A stretch of DNA of 64,000 nucleotides from Nitrospiraceae bacterium (lineage in GTDB: Bacteria; Nitrospirota; Nitrospiria; Nitrospirales; Nitrospiraceae). This document shows positions 34,348 through 44,348 of the stretch, in pieces. Location: NCBI GenBank assembly GCA_019637075.1, contig JAHBWI010000003.1, positions 372,001 to 436,000 of the forward strand. The letters run 5' to 3'. The position numbers were made by a program, and so were the translations under genes. The first letter of the stretch is position 1. Each line of letters opens with the position of its first letter. Under the pieces are notes generated by a model. It made no database searches. It saw only the letters and a program-made list of their open reading frames with translations, and was not told the origin of the DNA.

Positions 34348-35556
34348 ATGGCGCAGCGAGCTGCGGGAACCCTGTCGCTCCCCTGGCCGACGTCGGTGCA
34401 GCGGCCGTCGAAAAGTGTCGCGTTGGATCCGGTGATCCTGGCGGTCACCCTGATCTTGGCCATGGTGGGCTTGGTCATGGTGTTCAGCGCCAGCGCGGTC
34501 GTGGCGGGCAATCGCTTTCACGACCCCTGGTATTTCCTGAAGCGCCAGCTGGCTTGGTTGGCGGTCGGGCTGGTTCTGATGCACGTGGCCTCGAAGATCG
34601 ACTACGCGATCTGGAAAAAGGCCGCCATCCCACTGTTGTTCGTGACGACGGTGATGCTGGTCCTCGTGCTGGTGCCGTCGTTGGGGAGTGCAGCGAAGGG
34701 CGCCCGTCGCTGGCTGCGACTCGGGCCGGTCAATCTGCAGCCGGCCGAGATGGTGAAGCTGGTGGCGGTGATCTACATCGCGTCGTTCTTGACGAACAAA
34801 GGCGACAAACTCACGCTCTTCGCGCGGGGTTTGCTGCCGCCGTTGATGGTTCTCGCCATGCTGAGCGGCCTGGTCCTGTTGGAGCCGGACTTGGGCACGG
34901 TCGTGGTCATGGGGCTTGTGGTCGTGACGCTACTGTTTCTAGGCGGCGCGCGGGTCAAGCATCTCGCCCTGTTGGCCTTGATTGCGTTGCCGGCTGTGGC
35001 CATCCTGATTTTGGGATCGCCGTACCGCCGTCAACGGATGCTGACGTTTCTTTCGCCGTGGAAGGATGCCTCGGATGCGGGCTTCCAGATCACGCAATCT
35101 TTTCTGGCCTTCGGGAGCGGCGGACTGTTCGGCGTGGGACTCGGCGAGGGGAAACAGAAGCTGTTCTTTCTGCCGGAAGCGCATACGGACTTCGTGTTGG
35201 CCCTGGTCGGCGAAGAATTGGGCCTGATGGGAAGCGCCACGATCATTCTCCTCTTCGGGCTGTTCGTCGTGAAGGGATTCCAGATCGCACGACGGGCGCG
35301 GCATCCGTTCGGCCGCCATCTCGCGACCGGGATTACGTTGCTCATCGGCATGCAGGCCTTGGTCAATGCCGCCGTTGTGACCGGGCTCTTGCCGACCAAA
35401 GGATTGACGTTGCCGTTCGTCAGTTACGGGGGATCATCCTTGGTTGCGAGTCTATTCGGGGTCGGGATTCTGCTGAACATTTCGCGCGATCGGCACGGCG
35501 GGCGCGAATCGGAACCGCAACGGAGCGGGCGTGTGAGTCGAGCGGCTCAAGGATGA
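34348..35556 (+). CDS. ftsW: Septal peptidoglycan polymerase FtsW (SEDS family)
   Basis: 402 residues with about ten membrane segments. SEDS landmarks: GLVMVFSASAVVA in the first helix, GARRWLRLGPVNLQPAEMVKL, LLLEPDLGT-type block (VLLEPDLGTVVVMG), HTDFVLALVGEELG and the C-terminal GLLPTKGLTLPFVSYGGSSL. It polymerises lipid II at the septum in complex with FtsI. Its stop overlaps the murG start (ATGA), implying translational coupling. Confidence 0.95.
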   Translation: MAQRAAGTLSLPWPTSVQRPSKSVALDPVILAVTLILAMVGLVMVFSASAVVAGNRFHDPWYFLKRQLAWLAVGLVLMHVASKIDYAIWKKAAIPLLFVTTVMLVLVLVPSLGSAAKGARRWLRLGPVNLQPAEMVKLVAVIYIASFLTNKGDKLTLFARGLLPPLMVLAMLSGLVLLEPDLGTVVVMGLVVVTLLFLGGARVKHLALLALIALPAVAILILGSPYRRQRMLTFLSPWKDASDAGFQITQSFLAFGSGGLFGVGLGEGKQKLFFLPEAHTDFVLALVGEELGLMGSATIILLFGLFVVKGFQIARRARHPFGRHLATGITLLIGMQALVNAAVVTGLLPTKGLTLPFVSYGGSSLVASLFGVGILLNISRDRHGGRESEPQRSGRVSRAAQG

Positions 35557-36674
35557 CGATTGTGATCGCGGCCGGCGGAACCGGCGGACATCTGTATCCG
35601 GCCGTGGCCGTGGCACGCGAGTTCTTGCGGCGGGATCCCTCGACAAAGATTCTGTTCGTCGGGACGGCCCGAGGCATCGAACGAAAAGTGTTGGCCCATG
35701 AGGGATTTGCGTTGGAACTGATCTCCGCGAAGCCTCTGATGGGGAAGAGTCCGGTGGAGATCGTCAAGGCGCTGCTCGCGGTACCTGTGAGCCTGTGGCA
35801 GTCGCTCCGAATTTTGAAAGCGAACCAGGCGGATTTGGTGTTTGGTGTCGGTGGCTATACCAGCCCCACAATGGTGCTGGCGGCGGCGATGAAGGGAATT
35901 CCGGGAGTGATCCTGGAACCCAACGCCCACCCGGGAATGGCGAACAAGGCGGTGGCCCCGTTGGCGAGTCGGATTTTCTTGGCGTTTGAGTCGACGGTGC
36001 GATTCTTCGATCGGGCCAAGACGCGGGTGGTGGGGACGCCGGTTCGGCAGGCCTTTTTGCAGGCAGCGGTGCAGTCCGCGGTGACGGAACAAAAACAAAC
36101 CGCGCGCCATCTGTTGATTTTTGGGGGAAGTCAGGGGGCGAAAGCGATCAATCAAGCGATGATCGACGCTCTTCCCTCGCTCAAGCGGATGCCAGAGGTA
36201 CCGGCCATTACACATCAGACAGGAGAGGCGGATCACGCGCGCGTGGTTGCGGCGTACCGGGAGCAAGGAGTCACGGCTGAGGTGGTGCCCTTTCTCTACG
36301 ACATGCCCTCGGTCTTACGGACGGCTGACTTGGTGGTGGCCCGGTCCGGCGCGATGACGATCGCCGAACTGACGGTCTGCGGTAAGCCGGCCATCCTGAT
36401 TCCGTTGCCGACGGCGATCTACAACCACCAACTCCGGAATGCCGAGGTCATGGCCAATGCGGGTGGGGCGGTGCTGCTGCCCCAGGCGGATCTCACGGGG
36501 GCGAGATTGGCTGACACGATTCGGGACATTATGAGCGATGAGGGAAAGCTCGAGACGATGGGCCGCCGGAGCTGGGGTATGCGCCGCATCGACGCGGCGG
36601 AGACCATCGTCCGTGAATGCTATGACGTGATGGGGAGGCGTCATGAGACCAGTAGAGGTGCTAGCGCCGGCTGA
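35553..36674 (+). CDS. murG: UDP-GlcNAc:lipid I GlcNAc transferase MurG
   Basis: 373 residues from ATG 35553, the only start consistent with the conserved N-terminus VIAAGGTGGHLYPAVAVA. GT28 features include GVGGYTSPTMVLAA, LEPNAHPGMANK, FGGSQGAKAINQA and the donor site VVARSGAMTIAELTVCGKPAILIPLP. It converts lipid I to lipid II on the cytoplasmic membrane face. The same frame stays open upstream through ftsW, but that region is not translated as part of murG. Confidence 0.95.
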   Translation: MTIVIAAGGTGGHLYPAVAVAREFLRRDPSTKILFVGTARGIERKVLAHEGFALELISAKPLMGKSPVEIVKALLAVPVSLWQSLRILKANQADLVFGVGGYTSPTMVLAAAMKGIPGVILEPNAHPGMANKAVAPLASRIFLAFESTVRFFDRAKTRVVGTPVRQAFLQAAVQSAVTEQKQTARHLLIFGGSQGAKAINQAMIDALPSLKRMPEVPAITHQTGEADHARVVAAYREQGVTAEVVPFLYDMPSVLRTADLVVARSGAMTIAELTVCGKPAILIPLPTAIYNHQLRNAEVMANAGGAVLLPQADLTGARLADTIRDIMSDEGKLETMGRRSWGMRRIDAAETIVRECYDVMGRRHETSRGASAG

Positions 36675-36756
36675 ACGGCGCCCCTGGGAGGGGCGGCTTG
36701 AGCGGAGAGGCAATACCAATGGCGGGACACAGGGAACGAAGTTGAGGCGGACGGCA

Positions 36757-38145
36757 ATGTTTAGAAAAACACAACACATCCATTTGGTGGGCATCGGGGG
36801 ATCGGGGATGAGCGGCATTGCCGAGGTGCTTCTGACTCTCGGCTACAAAGTCAGCGGGTCAGACTTGGCCCAGTCGGAAACGACCCGCCGACTGGAGGAA
36901 CTCGGCGGACGGATTGCCGTCGGCCATCACGAGTCCAATATCGGCGAAGCGCAGGTGGTCGTGATCTCCTCCGCGGTGTCGCCGTCGAACCCGGAGGTCG
37001 TCGCAGCCAAAGCGCGGCAGATCCCGGTCATCCCGCGAGCCGAGATGTTGGCGGAGTTGATGCGATTGAAGTTCGGCGTGGCGATCGCCGGCGCCCACGG
37101 CAAGACGACGACGACGTCGATGGTGGCGAACGTCCTGGCCCAGGGAGGGCTGGATCCCACGATGGTGATCGGCGGGAAGGTCAACGCGCTGGGCAGTCAT
37201 GCTCGTTTGGGCCGCGGCGACCTGCTCGTGGCGGAAGCCGACGAAAGCGACGGGTCGTTTTTGCGGCTGTCCCCGACGATCGTGGCCGTTACCAATCTGG
37301 ATCGCGAGCATCTCGATCATTACGGCTCGATGGAACGGCTGAACGACTGCTTCCTCGAGTTCATCAACAAGGTGCCGTTTTATGGGTTGGCGGTCTTGTG
37401 CGCGGATGACGAGCGGTTGCGGAATCTCTTCCCACGCATCGTGAAGCGGTATCAGACCTACGGGTTGAACGAACAGCCGGGCATGGTGCCGGACTTCCGC
37501 GCCACGGACATCAGCTTGAAGCAGTGGGGCTCGGAGTTTCGAGCCTTCTTCCGCGGGCGCAATCTTGGCCCGTTCCGGCTCTCGATTCCCGGCATCCACA
37601 ATGTGTCGAACTCGCTGGTCGCGATTGCGATCGGCATGGAGCTGGACATCCCGGTCGACCTCATTCGGAAGGGACTGGCGGCCTTCACGGGCGTTGAACG
37701 GCGCTTCCACTTGCGGGGTGAGAAAGCCGGGATCATGGTTGTCGATGACTATGGGCATCATCCGACCGAAGTGAAGGCCACGATCGCGGCTGCAAAACAA
37801 GGATGGAACCGGCGGGTGGTCGTACTGTTTCAACCCCATCGCTACACGCGTTCCCGGGATTTGATGCAGGAGTTCGCCCATGCGTTCGACCAGGCGGACG
37901 CGCTGTTCATGACCGAGATTTACGCGGCCGGCGAACAGCCGATTCCAGGCGTGTCGGGTGAAAAGCTGGTGGAAGCCGTGCGAGCGGCGGGACACCCCTC
38001 CGCGACGTTTGTCGAGCGGAAGGATGGTTTGGTGGATCAGGTGCTCCCAACGTTGAAACCCGGCGATCTGGTGATCACGTTGGGCGCGGGCGATATCTGG
38101 AAGACTGGAATGGCGATTCTCGAACGGTTGCCGGCATCGGCGTAA
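36757..38145 (+). CDS. murC: UDP-MurNAc:L-Ala ligase MurC
   Basis: 462 residues from ATG 36757, where the conserved N-terminus IHLVGIGGSGMSGIAEVLL begins. ATP loop GAHGKTTTTSMVA, EADESDGSFL, NLDREHLDHYG and the C-terminal DDYGHHPTEVKATI and FQPHRYTR blocks are all present. It adds the first amino acid of the stem peptide. The in-frame extension to 36643 covers the murG end and is not conserved. Confidence 0.95.
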   Translation: MFRKTQHIHLVGIGGSGMSGIAEVLLTLGYKVSGSDLAQSETTRRLEELGGRIAVGHHESNIGEAQVVVISSAVSPSNPEVVAAKARQIPVIPRAEMLAELMRLKFGVAIAGAHGKTTTTSMVANVLAQGGLDPTMVIGGKVNALGSHARLGRGDLLVAEADESDGSFLRLSPTIVAVTNLDREHLDHYGSMERLNDCFLEFINKVPFYGLAVLCADDERLRNLFPRIVKRYQTYGLNEQPGMVPDFRATDISLKQWGSEFRAFFRGRNLGPFRLSIPGIHNVSNSLVAIAIGMELDIPVDLIRKGLAAFTGVERRFHLRGEKAGIMVVDDYGHHPTEVKATIAAAKQGWNRRVVVLFQPHRYTRSRDLMQEFAHAFDQADALFMTEIYAAGEQPIPGVSGEKLVEAVRAAGHPSATFVERKDGLVDQVLPTLKPGDLVITLGAGDIWKTGMAILERLPASA

Positions 38146-38149
38146 AGCC

Positions 38150-39100
38150 ATGCGAGGAAAGGAGCCGGGTGCAACAAGACCGTCTCGGTCCAAACAGCGC
38201 CAAAGTCGTCAGGACTGGGAGCGCATTCTCGCGGGTGTGCGCGGGGCCGTTACGTTCGGTGCGCCCTTGGGCCCTTTTACCTCGTTTCGTATCGGGGGGC
38301 CTGCGGATGTCCTGGTCGAGCCGGCGGATGTCGAGGATGTGCAGCGCATCGTGGCCCAGGCCAAAGCCGCGAAGGTCCCGGTTTTCGTGGTCGGCGGCAC
38401 GAACCTTCTCATTCGCGACGGCGGGATCCGCGGCATCGTGCTCAGCCTCTCGAAACTCAAGGCGATCAGGCAGGAACCGGGCGAGGTGCTCTATGCGGAG
38501 GGAGGCGTCGGGATGCCGACGTTGATCGGGTACGCCATTCGTCGTTCCCTTGCGGGGCTTGAATGGGGCGCCGGCATCCCCGGTACCGTCGCCGGTTGTG
38601 TCGTGATGAATGCCGGGACTCGATTGGGCGAGATGAAAGACTCATTGAAGGCGGTGCAGATGGTCGACCCGAAAGGCCGTCTCCTGGAGATCCCCGCCGC
38701 CGAGATCCCGTTCAGCTACCGGCGGGCCCATTTGCCGCCCGGCATTGTGGTGGGGGTGTGGGTGCAGCTGCGTCCCGGCAAGCACGAGGAAATCGACAAG
38801 GTCGTCAAAGACTATCTGCAGTACCGGAAAGACACGCAGCCCCTGACCCAACCGAGCGCCGGTTGCGTGTTCAAGAATCCTCCCGGTGACTCGGCCGGCC
38901 GACTGGTCGATGCCGCCGGGTTGAAGGGGGCCAGGGTCGGCGATGCCCAAGTGTCGGAGAAGCACGCCAACTTCATGGTGAACGTGGGACAGGCGAAGGC
39001 CCAAGACGTGTTGGCCCTGATCAAGAAGGTGCGGGCGGCGGTGAAGAAGCAGACGGGCGTCACGCTGGAACTGGAATTGAAAGTCGTGGGAACGGCCTGA
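38150..39100 (+). CDS. murB: UDP-N-acetylenolpyruvylglucosamine reductase MurB
   Basis: 316 residues. FAD-binding PCMH-type domain (FTSFRIGGPADVLVEP, VFVVGGTNLLIRDGGIRG) and the C-terminal MurB domain with PSAGCVFKNPPGDSAGRLVDAAGLKG, whose Ser is the usual proton donor. Type IIa-like in size. It reduces UDP-GlcNAc-enolpyruvate to UDP-MurNAc. The first 25 residues are basic and poorly conserved, so the start could be slightly downstream. It begins 4 bases after the murC stop. Confidence 0.94.
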   Translation: MRGKEPGATRPSRSKQRQSRQDWERILAGVRGAVTFGAPLGPFTSFRIGGPADVLVEPADVEDVQRIVAQAKAAKVPVFVVGGTNLLIRDGGIRGIVLSLSKLKAIRQEPGEVLYAEGGVGMPTLIGYAIRRSLAGLEWGAGIPGTVAGCVVMNAGTRLGEMKDSLKAVQMVDPKGRLLEIPAAEIPFSYRRAHLPPGIVVGVWVQLRPGKHEEIDKVVKDYLQYRKDTQPLTQPSAGCVFKNPPGDSAGRLVDAAGLKGARVGDAQVSEKHANFMVNVGQAKAQDVLALIKKVRAAVKKQTGVTLELELKVVGTA

Positions 39101-39106
39101 GGACGA

Positions 39107-40108
39107 ATGGGGAGTGAGATGGAAAGCCAAGCGCGCAAGCCCCTGACGCAGTCGAGAATCGGAGTCTTAATGGGCGGGCAGTCGTCCGAGCGGGAGGTGT
39201 CGCTCAAGACGGGTGACGCGGTGCATCGCTCACTGGTGCGGAGCGGGTACGACGCGGTCGCCATCGACGTCGGTCCGACGCTCCATCAAACCCTGCAGGA
39301 TCAAAGGGTGGAGATCGCTTTCCTGGCGCTTCATGGACCGGGAGGTGAAGACGGTGCGATCCAGGGGTTTCTGGAAACCGTGGGCATTCCCTATACGGGT
39401 TCCGGTGTGCGAGCCAGCGCAATCGGCATGCATAAGGTGGCGACCAAGACACAATTGGCGGTCTACGGCATTCCGGTACCGGCCGGTACGGTCGTTCTGC
39501 GCGGGGCCTCCGCCGGACTGACTCGGACCCTGTCGCAAGCCAAGCTGAAACTGCCGGTCGTTGTAAAACCCGCAAGCCAGGGTTCCACCATCGGCGTCAC
39601 GATCGTCCGCAAGCCCTCCCAATGGAAAGCGGCGCTGGAACTTGCACATCGCTACGATGAGGAAGCGATGGTCGAGGCATTCATTCCCGGCCATGAAGTG
39701 ACCCTGTCGCTCTTGGGAGCCCGGGACGGCTCCGTGGCCGGATTGCCTGCCGTGGAAATCGTGGCGCCGGATGGGTTCTACGACTTTTCGGCCAAGTACC
39801 AAAAGGGTCGCACGCAATATCTCTGTCCCGCGCCCCTGTCAAAGCCGATCACCAAACTGATCACCCAATTGGCCATCACGACGTTTCGCGTGCTGGGTTG
39901 CCAGGGCGCCGCGCGCGTCGACTTTCGGATTACGCCCAAAGGTAAGCCGTATGTGTTGGAGATCAACACGGTGCCGGGCATGACGGAAACGAGTTTGTTG
40001 CCGATGGCGGCCGCAAAGGCGGGGATTTCGTACGACGCGTTGACCGAGCGGATTCTGCAATCGGCGCTGCAGCGTAGCGGGGTGGGACCGTTTCGAACGG
40101 TGAGGTGA
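39107..40108 (+). CDS. ddl: D-alanine--D-alanine ligase
   Basis: 333 residues, ATP-grasp fold. N-terminal LMGGQSSEREVSLKTG, the GPGGEDGAIQGFLE loop, YTGSGVRASAIGMHK, and the C-terminal GAARVDFRI ... YVLEINTVPGMTETSLLP metal-binding and D-Ala-binding block. It makes the D-Ala-D-Ala used by MurF. An internal ATG at 39119 is an alternative start. It lies in the usual place between murB and ftsQ. Confidence 0.95.
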   Translation: MGSEMESQARKPLTQSRIGVLMGGQSSEREVSLKTGDAVHRSLVRSGYDAVAIDVGPTLHQTLQDQRVEIAFLALHGPGGEDGAIQGFLETVGIPYTGSGVRASAIGMHKVATKTQLAVYGIPVPAGTVVLRGASAGLTRTLSQAKLKLPVVVKPASQGSTIGVTIVRKPSQWKAALELAHRYDEEAMVEAFIPGHEVTLSLLGARDGSVAGLPAVEIVAPDGFYDFSAKYQKGRTQYLCPAPLSKPITKLITQLAITTFRVLGCQGAARVDFRITPKGKPYVLEINTVPGMTETSLLPMAAAKAGISYDALTERILQSALQRSGVGPFRTVR

Positions 40109-40112
40109 CGGG

Positions 40113-40982
40113 ATGGCCTGGAAGTTCAAACGCGCGAACAAGGACAAGTTGAGCCCTCGGGCCAACGCGCGTTTGGAGGCCGCGGGGGATCGACATCGCG
40201 GCAAGGATGGGCAAAGCGCATGGGCGCGATTCGGCCACGGCATGTTGATCACGTTGCGGGTCGTGGCCACGATCACCGTCTTGGTCGGCGGCTGTTCGGG
40301 ACTGTTCGTGTTAGCGCGCGAATTGGGCCCGATGACGAGGGAGTGGTTCCTGGTGCGGTCCGTGTCGGTCGAGGGACTCAATCATGTGACGCGAAAAGAA
40401 GTCATCGGCCGATTGGCCCTCAAGCCGGACACCACTCTGTATTCCGTCAACCCGACCTGGTTGGCCGAGCGACTGCGGACGCATCCATGGATCAAAGACG
40501 CGACGGTGACGCTCAAGCCGCTACACGAAGTGCACATTGAAGTGAAAGAGCGCGTGCCGGCGGTCGTCGTCCGAACCATTTCGGAGAATTTGTTGGCGGA
40601 TGCCGACGGATATCTGCTGGCCCGAATCGGCTCCACCGATGATCCCGCGCTGCCGATCCTCTCCGGTGTAGACGGCAAAGGATTGGTGCAGGGCCGGTCG
40701 GAGGAGCGTAAGGCGGTTGCCGTGGGTGCCATGCTGGCAAAGATGGTGGGGCAAACGACGGGAGGGCGGCCCGACATCGACGTACATAACCTGAACAATC
40801 TCGTGGTGTCCGTGCAGGGCGTGACCTTTCAGTTCAGCGAATCGTCGATGGATCAGCAGTGGCAACGCTTCTTGAAAATGCGGCCCGCATTGCGGGACGT
40901 GGCGTTTGACGGCGAGGGCGCGCGGGCAAGCGAGATCGATCTGCGGTTTGCCGACCGCGTCATTGTAAGGGGAAGGGGGTGA
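40113..40982 (+). CDS. ftsQ: Cell division protein FtsQ
   Basis: 289 residues. A basic cytoplasmic tail of about 45 residues, one membrane helix (LITLRVVATITVLVGGCSGLFVLA), a POTRA domain (VRSVSVEGLNHVTRKEVIGRL, THPWIKDATVTLKPLHEVHIEVKER) and a beta domain with DGYLLARI. It links FtsL/FtsB to the divisome in the periplasm. Its end overlaps the ftsA start by 4 bp. Confidence 0.9.
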   Translation: MAWKFKRANKDKLSPRANARLEAAGDRHRGKDGQSAWARFGHGMLITLRVVATITVLVGGCSGLFVLARELGPMTREWFLVRSVSVEGLNHVTRKEVIGRLALKPDTTLYSVNPTWLAERLRTHPWIKDATVTLKPLHEVHIEVKERVPAVVVRTISENLLADADGYLLARIGSTDDPALPILSGVDGKGLVQGRSEERKAVAVGAMLAKMVGQTTGGRPDIDVHNLNNLVVSVQGVTFQFSESSMDQQWQRFLKMRPALRDVAFDGEGARASEIDLRFADRVIVRGRG

Positions 40983-42223
40983 GGCGAGTGCCGAAGAGAG
41001 ATCACATCTTGGTCGGTCTGGACATCGGGACCACGAAGATTTGCGCCATTGTTGCGGAAGTGCCAGAGGAAGGGCCGCTGAACATCATCGGGGTCGGCTC
41101 CTGTCCCTCGCGCGGTCTGCGCAAGGGTGTGGTAGTGAACATCGAAAGTACGGTGGAGTCGATCAAGAAGGCCGTGGAGGAAGCGGAACTCATGGCAGCC
41201 GTGCAGATCAATTCGGTCTATACGGGGATCGCGGGAAGCCATATTTCCGGAGAGAACCTCAAGGGGGTCGTGGCCCTCAAAAAACAGGAGGTCACGCGGG
41301 AAGACATCAGCCGCGCCGTGGAGAGCGCGCGGACACTCGCCGTCATCCCGCACGAGCGACGCATTCTGCACGTGCTGCCGCGCGAATTCATGGTCGACGA
41401 TCAGGAAGGGGTTCGCGAACCGCTCGGGATGTCCGGTACTCGCCTTGAGGTGAATGTCCACGTGATCACAGGCGCGGTGACCTCCGCACAGAACATTATC
41501 AAGAGCGTCAATCGGGCCGGTCTTGATGTCGTCGATATCATCTTGCAGCCGCTCGCCAGCAGTGAAGCGGTGCTCAGTGCGGAAGAACGCGAGCTCGGTG
41601 TGGCGATGGTCGATCTCGGCGGCGGCACCACCGACCTGGCGATCTTTCTCGACGGCAGCATTCGCCACACGGCGGTCCTGCCGATCGGCGGACAGAACCT
41701 GACGAAAGATTTGGCGATCGGTTTGCTCACGTCGCAGACCGACGCGGAAAGGATCAAGGTCCAGCACGGGATCGCGCGCACCGATTTGATCCACGGCCAT
41801 CAGACCGTGGAAGTGCCGTCGGTGGGAGATCGGCCGCCCCGGCAGTTTTCTCGCCGGGACATCGCCGAGATTCTCGAGCCGCGCGTCGAGGAAATGTTTG
41901 ATTTAGTCAAACGTGAAATTGTGCGGGCCGGATACGAGGGAATGCTGGGCGCCGGAGTAGTCATCACCGGCGGTACGTCTTTGCTGGAAGGCATGCCCGA
42001 TGCGGCGGAGCGGGTCTTGAACCTGCCGGCGCGGCGCGGGGTTCCGACGGGAATCGGCGGATTGCGCGACATCGTCAGCAATCCGATGCATGCCACCGGC
42101 GTCGGCCTCCTGCTGCATGCGCGGCAGCATGCCGAAGAACTGGAGACGGCGGGAATCCGCCACGGCAAAGGATTTGGGAAGGTGTTCGATCGTATGCGCT
42201 CGTGGATGTTTGAGTTCTTCTAA
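40979..42223 (+). CDS. ftsA: Cell division protein FtsA
   Basis: 414 residues from GTG 40979. Actin-like ATPase: [19 protein letters not shown] (phosphate 1), 1C domain in the middle, [16 protein letters not shown] (phosphate 2), [14 protein letters not shown] (adenosine motif). The C-terminal amphipathic helix [12 protein letters not shown] would anchor FtsZ filaments to the membrane. It works with the adjacent FtsZ. Confidence 0.95.
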   Translation: MRRVPKRDHILVGLDIGTTKICAIVAEVPEEGPLNIIGVGSCPSRGLRKGVVVNIESTVESIKKAVEEAELMAAVQINSVYTGIAGSHISGENLKGVVALKKQEVTREDISRAVESARTLAVIPHERRILHVLPREFMVDDQEGVREPLGMSGTRLEVNVHVITGAVTSAQNIIKSVNRAGLDVVDIILQPLASSEAVLSAEERELGVAMVDLGGGTTDLAIFLDGSIRHTAVLPIGGQNLTKDLAIGLLTSQTDAERIKVQHGIARTDLIHGHQTVEVPSVGDRPPRQFSRRDIAEILEPRVEEMFDLVKREIVRAGYEGMLGAGVVITGGTSLLEGMPDAAERVLNLPARRGVPTGIGGLRDIVSNPMHATGVGLLLHARQHAEELETAGIRHGKGFGKVFDRMRSWMFEFF

Positions 42224-42278
42224 CTTTCGCGGTCGGCATGATGCCGGGTACGCGACATCGTCAAAGGGAGGTGTCACG

Positions 42279-43478
42279 ATGTTTTCATTCCAGGAGGAAC
42301 CCCAGTCACCCGTTCGCATCAAAGTGATCGGCGTTGGAGGGGCCGGGTGCAACGCCATCAATACCATGATTACCGGCGGCCTCTGCCGCGTGGATTTTGT
42401 CGCCGCGAACACCGACGTGCAGGCGTTGGAACGCTCCCATGCGGCCTACAAAATTCAGATCGGACCGGAACGGACCCGCGGTCTCGGAGCCGGCGCCAAG
42501 CCGGAGGTGGGACGAGATGCGGCGTTGGAGAGCAAGGATGCGATCAGGGAGAGTTTGTCGGGCGCCGATATGGTGTTCGTCACGGCCGGCATGGGTGGCG
42601 GGACCGGCACCGGCGCCGCGCCGATCGTCGCGAGCATCGCTCGGGAGTTGGGCATTCTCACGGTGGCGGTCGTGACCAAGCCTTTCCAATACGAGGGGCA
42701 TCGGCGCATGAGCCACGCGGAGGAAGGCATTCGGGATTTGAAGCGGCATGTCGACACCTTGCTGATCATTCCCAATCAGCGTCTGTTGGGCATCGTGGAT
42801 AAGGCGACTCCGCTGCTCGACGCATTCAAGGTGGCCGATGATGTCCTTCGCCAAGCGATCCAGGGCATCGCCGATGTCATCACGACGACCGGTCTGGTCA
42901 ATGTGGACTTTGCCGATGTGCGGACGATCATGGCCCACACAGGACGAGCGGTGATGGGCATGGGCATGGCCCGTGGCGCAAACCGCGCGCAGGAAGCGGC
43001 CAATCAAGCGATTTGCAGCCCGCTGTTGGAAGAAGGCAGCGTGGAAGGCGCCCGCGGGGTGTTGCTGAACATTACCGGCGGCCCCAACATGTCGCTGCAT
43101 GAAGTCGAGGAAGCCGCGTCGATCGTGCAACGGGCGGCGGACTCGGAAGCCAACATCATCGTGGGCCAGGTCATCAACCCTGAGATCGGCGACGATTTGG
43201 TGGTCACCGTCATCGCCACCGGTTTCGAGCGAGAGGAACAACCGGCTGCACGTCCCGTCGCGGCAGAACGTCCGGCGGCCAAGCCCGCTCCCGCCCGAAC
43301 CGGCCAACAAGTCCTAGCCGGGGTGCATTCTTCCGGGATGGAGCGGCCGCACAAGGATCTGGATCGCCCGACTTTCCTGCGCCGGATGGGTGATACAAGA
43401 GAAGCGGCCGAACGTGTGGCGGTGCTGGGCGACGACGAGTGGGATGTGCCGACGTTTTTGAGAAAGCAGGCGGACTAA
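42279..43478 (+). CDS. ftsZ: Cell division GTPase FtsZ
   Basis: 399 residues from ATG 42279 with a GGGAGGTG ribosome-binding site. Tubulin-like GTPase with [10 protein letters not shown], the signature [13 protein letters not shown] and the T7-loop region FADVRTIM. A Pro/Ala/Arg-rich linker (about residues 310-375) leads to the conserved C-terminal peptide [11 protein letters not shown] that binds FtsA. It forms the Z ring. The in-frame extension to 42090 covers ftsA and is not coding for FtsZ. Confidence 0.97.
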   Translation: MFSFQEEPQSPVRIKVIGVGGAGCNAINTMITGGLCRVDFVAANTDVQALERSHAAYKIQIGPERTRGLGAGAKPEVGRDAALESKDAIRESLSGADMVFVTAGMGGGTGTGAAPIVASIARELGILTVAVVTKPFQYEGHRRMSHAEEGIRDLKRHVDTLLIIPNQRLLGIVDKATPLLDAFKVADDVLRQAIQGIADVITTTGLVNVDFADVRTIMAHTGRAVMGMGMARGANRAQEAANQAICSPLLEEGSVEGARGVLLNITGGPNMSLHEVEEAASIVQRAADSEANIIVGQVINPEIGDDLVVTVIATGFEREEQPAARPVAAERPAAKPAPARTGQQVLAGVHSSGMERPHKDLDRPTFLRRMGDTREAAERVAVLGDDEWDVPTFLRKQAD

Positions 43479-43516
43479 CCCTCCGCTGAAAGAGCGGGCA
43501 GGAGCAGCAACGCAAC

Positions 43517-44251
43517 ATGGCCTCGGCGCATATCACACTGCCGTCGTTCGCGACGAGCAGGCAAGGCGTGGAGCATTTCTTCGGCACTCGGGGATCGTCC
43601 CTGCAGGTGACGCCGGGTCGTTCTCAGCCGGCCGGCAATCAGGGGGGCCGAAGGGCCAATGTGGTCGTGTCGGTCAAGCAGGTCCACGGCACTGATGTCC
43701 TCGTGGTGGATCGGCCGGTGAGAGAAGAAGAGACGTTCGAGGGGGGTTGGGACGCGCTCGTGACGAATCAGCCCGGGGTCATGGTCACGGTTCGCACCGC
43801 GGATTGTGTGCCGGTGCTGTTGCATGATCCGACCAGCCGTGTCGTCGCAGCCATCCATGCCGGATGGCGTGGCGCGGTGGCGGGCATCGTGCCGAAAACG
43901 ATCGCCCTGATGGCGGATCGCTTCGGCGTGCGCTTCGAGGCTCTGCGCATGGCCATCGGCCCTTCCGCCGGGCCTTGCTGTTATGAAGTCGACGAGCCGG
44001 TGCTGGCTCGGCTGCGCGAAGCCTTCTCCGACTGGGAAACCGTCGTGCGGCCGGTTGGCAATGCCAAGGCCCATCTGAATCTCCGCGACTTCGTTCGGCG
44101 GCAGGTCATGGCGGACGGCCTGCGGGCCGAGCAAGTCACAACCGTGAATGCCTGCACGATTTGCCACCCGGACCTGTTCTACAGCTACCGCCGCGAGGGG
44201 GCCGTCAAGGCGACGATGGTCAGCGGGATCGTGCTGACGGCGCCGCGATAG
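43517..44251 (+). CDS. pgeF: Peptidoglycan editing factor PgeF (YfiH/laccase-domain family)
   Basis: 244 residues. Cys/His metal-site motifs of the family are all visible: VKQVHG, RTADCVPVLL, AAIHAGWRGAVAG and SAGPCCYEV. Members act as purine-nucleoside/polyphenol-type oxidoreductases, and in E. coli the protein removes muropeptides wrongly carrying L-Ser from peptidoglycan precursor pools. Its place directly downstream of ftsZ agrees with a wall-quality role. Confidence 0.9.
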   Translation: MASAHITLPSFATSRQGVEHFFGTRGSSLQVTPGRSQPAGNQGGRRANVVVSVKQVHGTDVLVVDRPVREEETFEGGWDALVTNQPGVMVTVRTADCVPVLLHDPTSRVVAAIHAGWRGAVAGIVPKTIALMADRFGVRFEALRMAIGPSAGPCCYEVDEPVLARLREAFSDWETVVRPVGNAKAHLNLRDFVRRQVMADGLRAEQVTTVNACTICHPDLFYSYRREGAVKATMVSGIVLTAPR

Positions 44252-44348
44252 CCGTGGCCTGAGCGCTGGTGTGCAGCTGCTCGTGGGTTCGGACGGCGGC
44301 AATCGAGTCCGTCGGCGAGGAATAGGATTGTGCCCGACTGGTGGCGGG

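Noticed and set aside
34284-35552. Long open frame running in-frame into murG, suggesting a fusion protein
   Set aside because: The upstream part is ftsW read in another frame. MurG has a clear own start at 35553 overlapping the ftsW stop.
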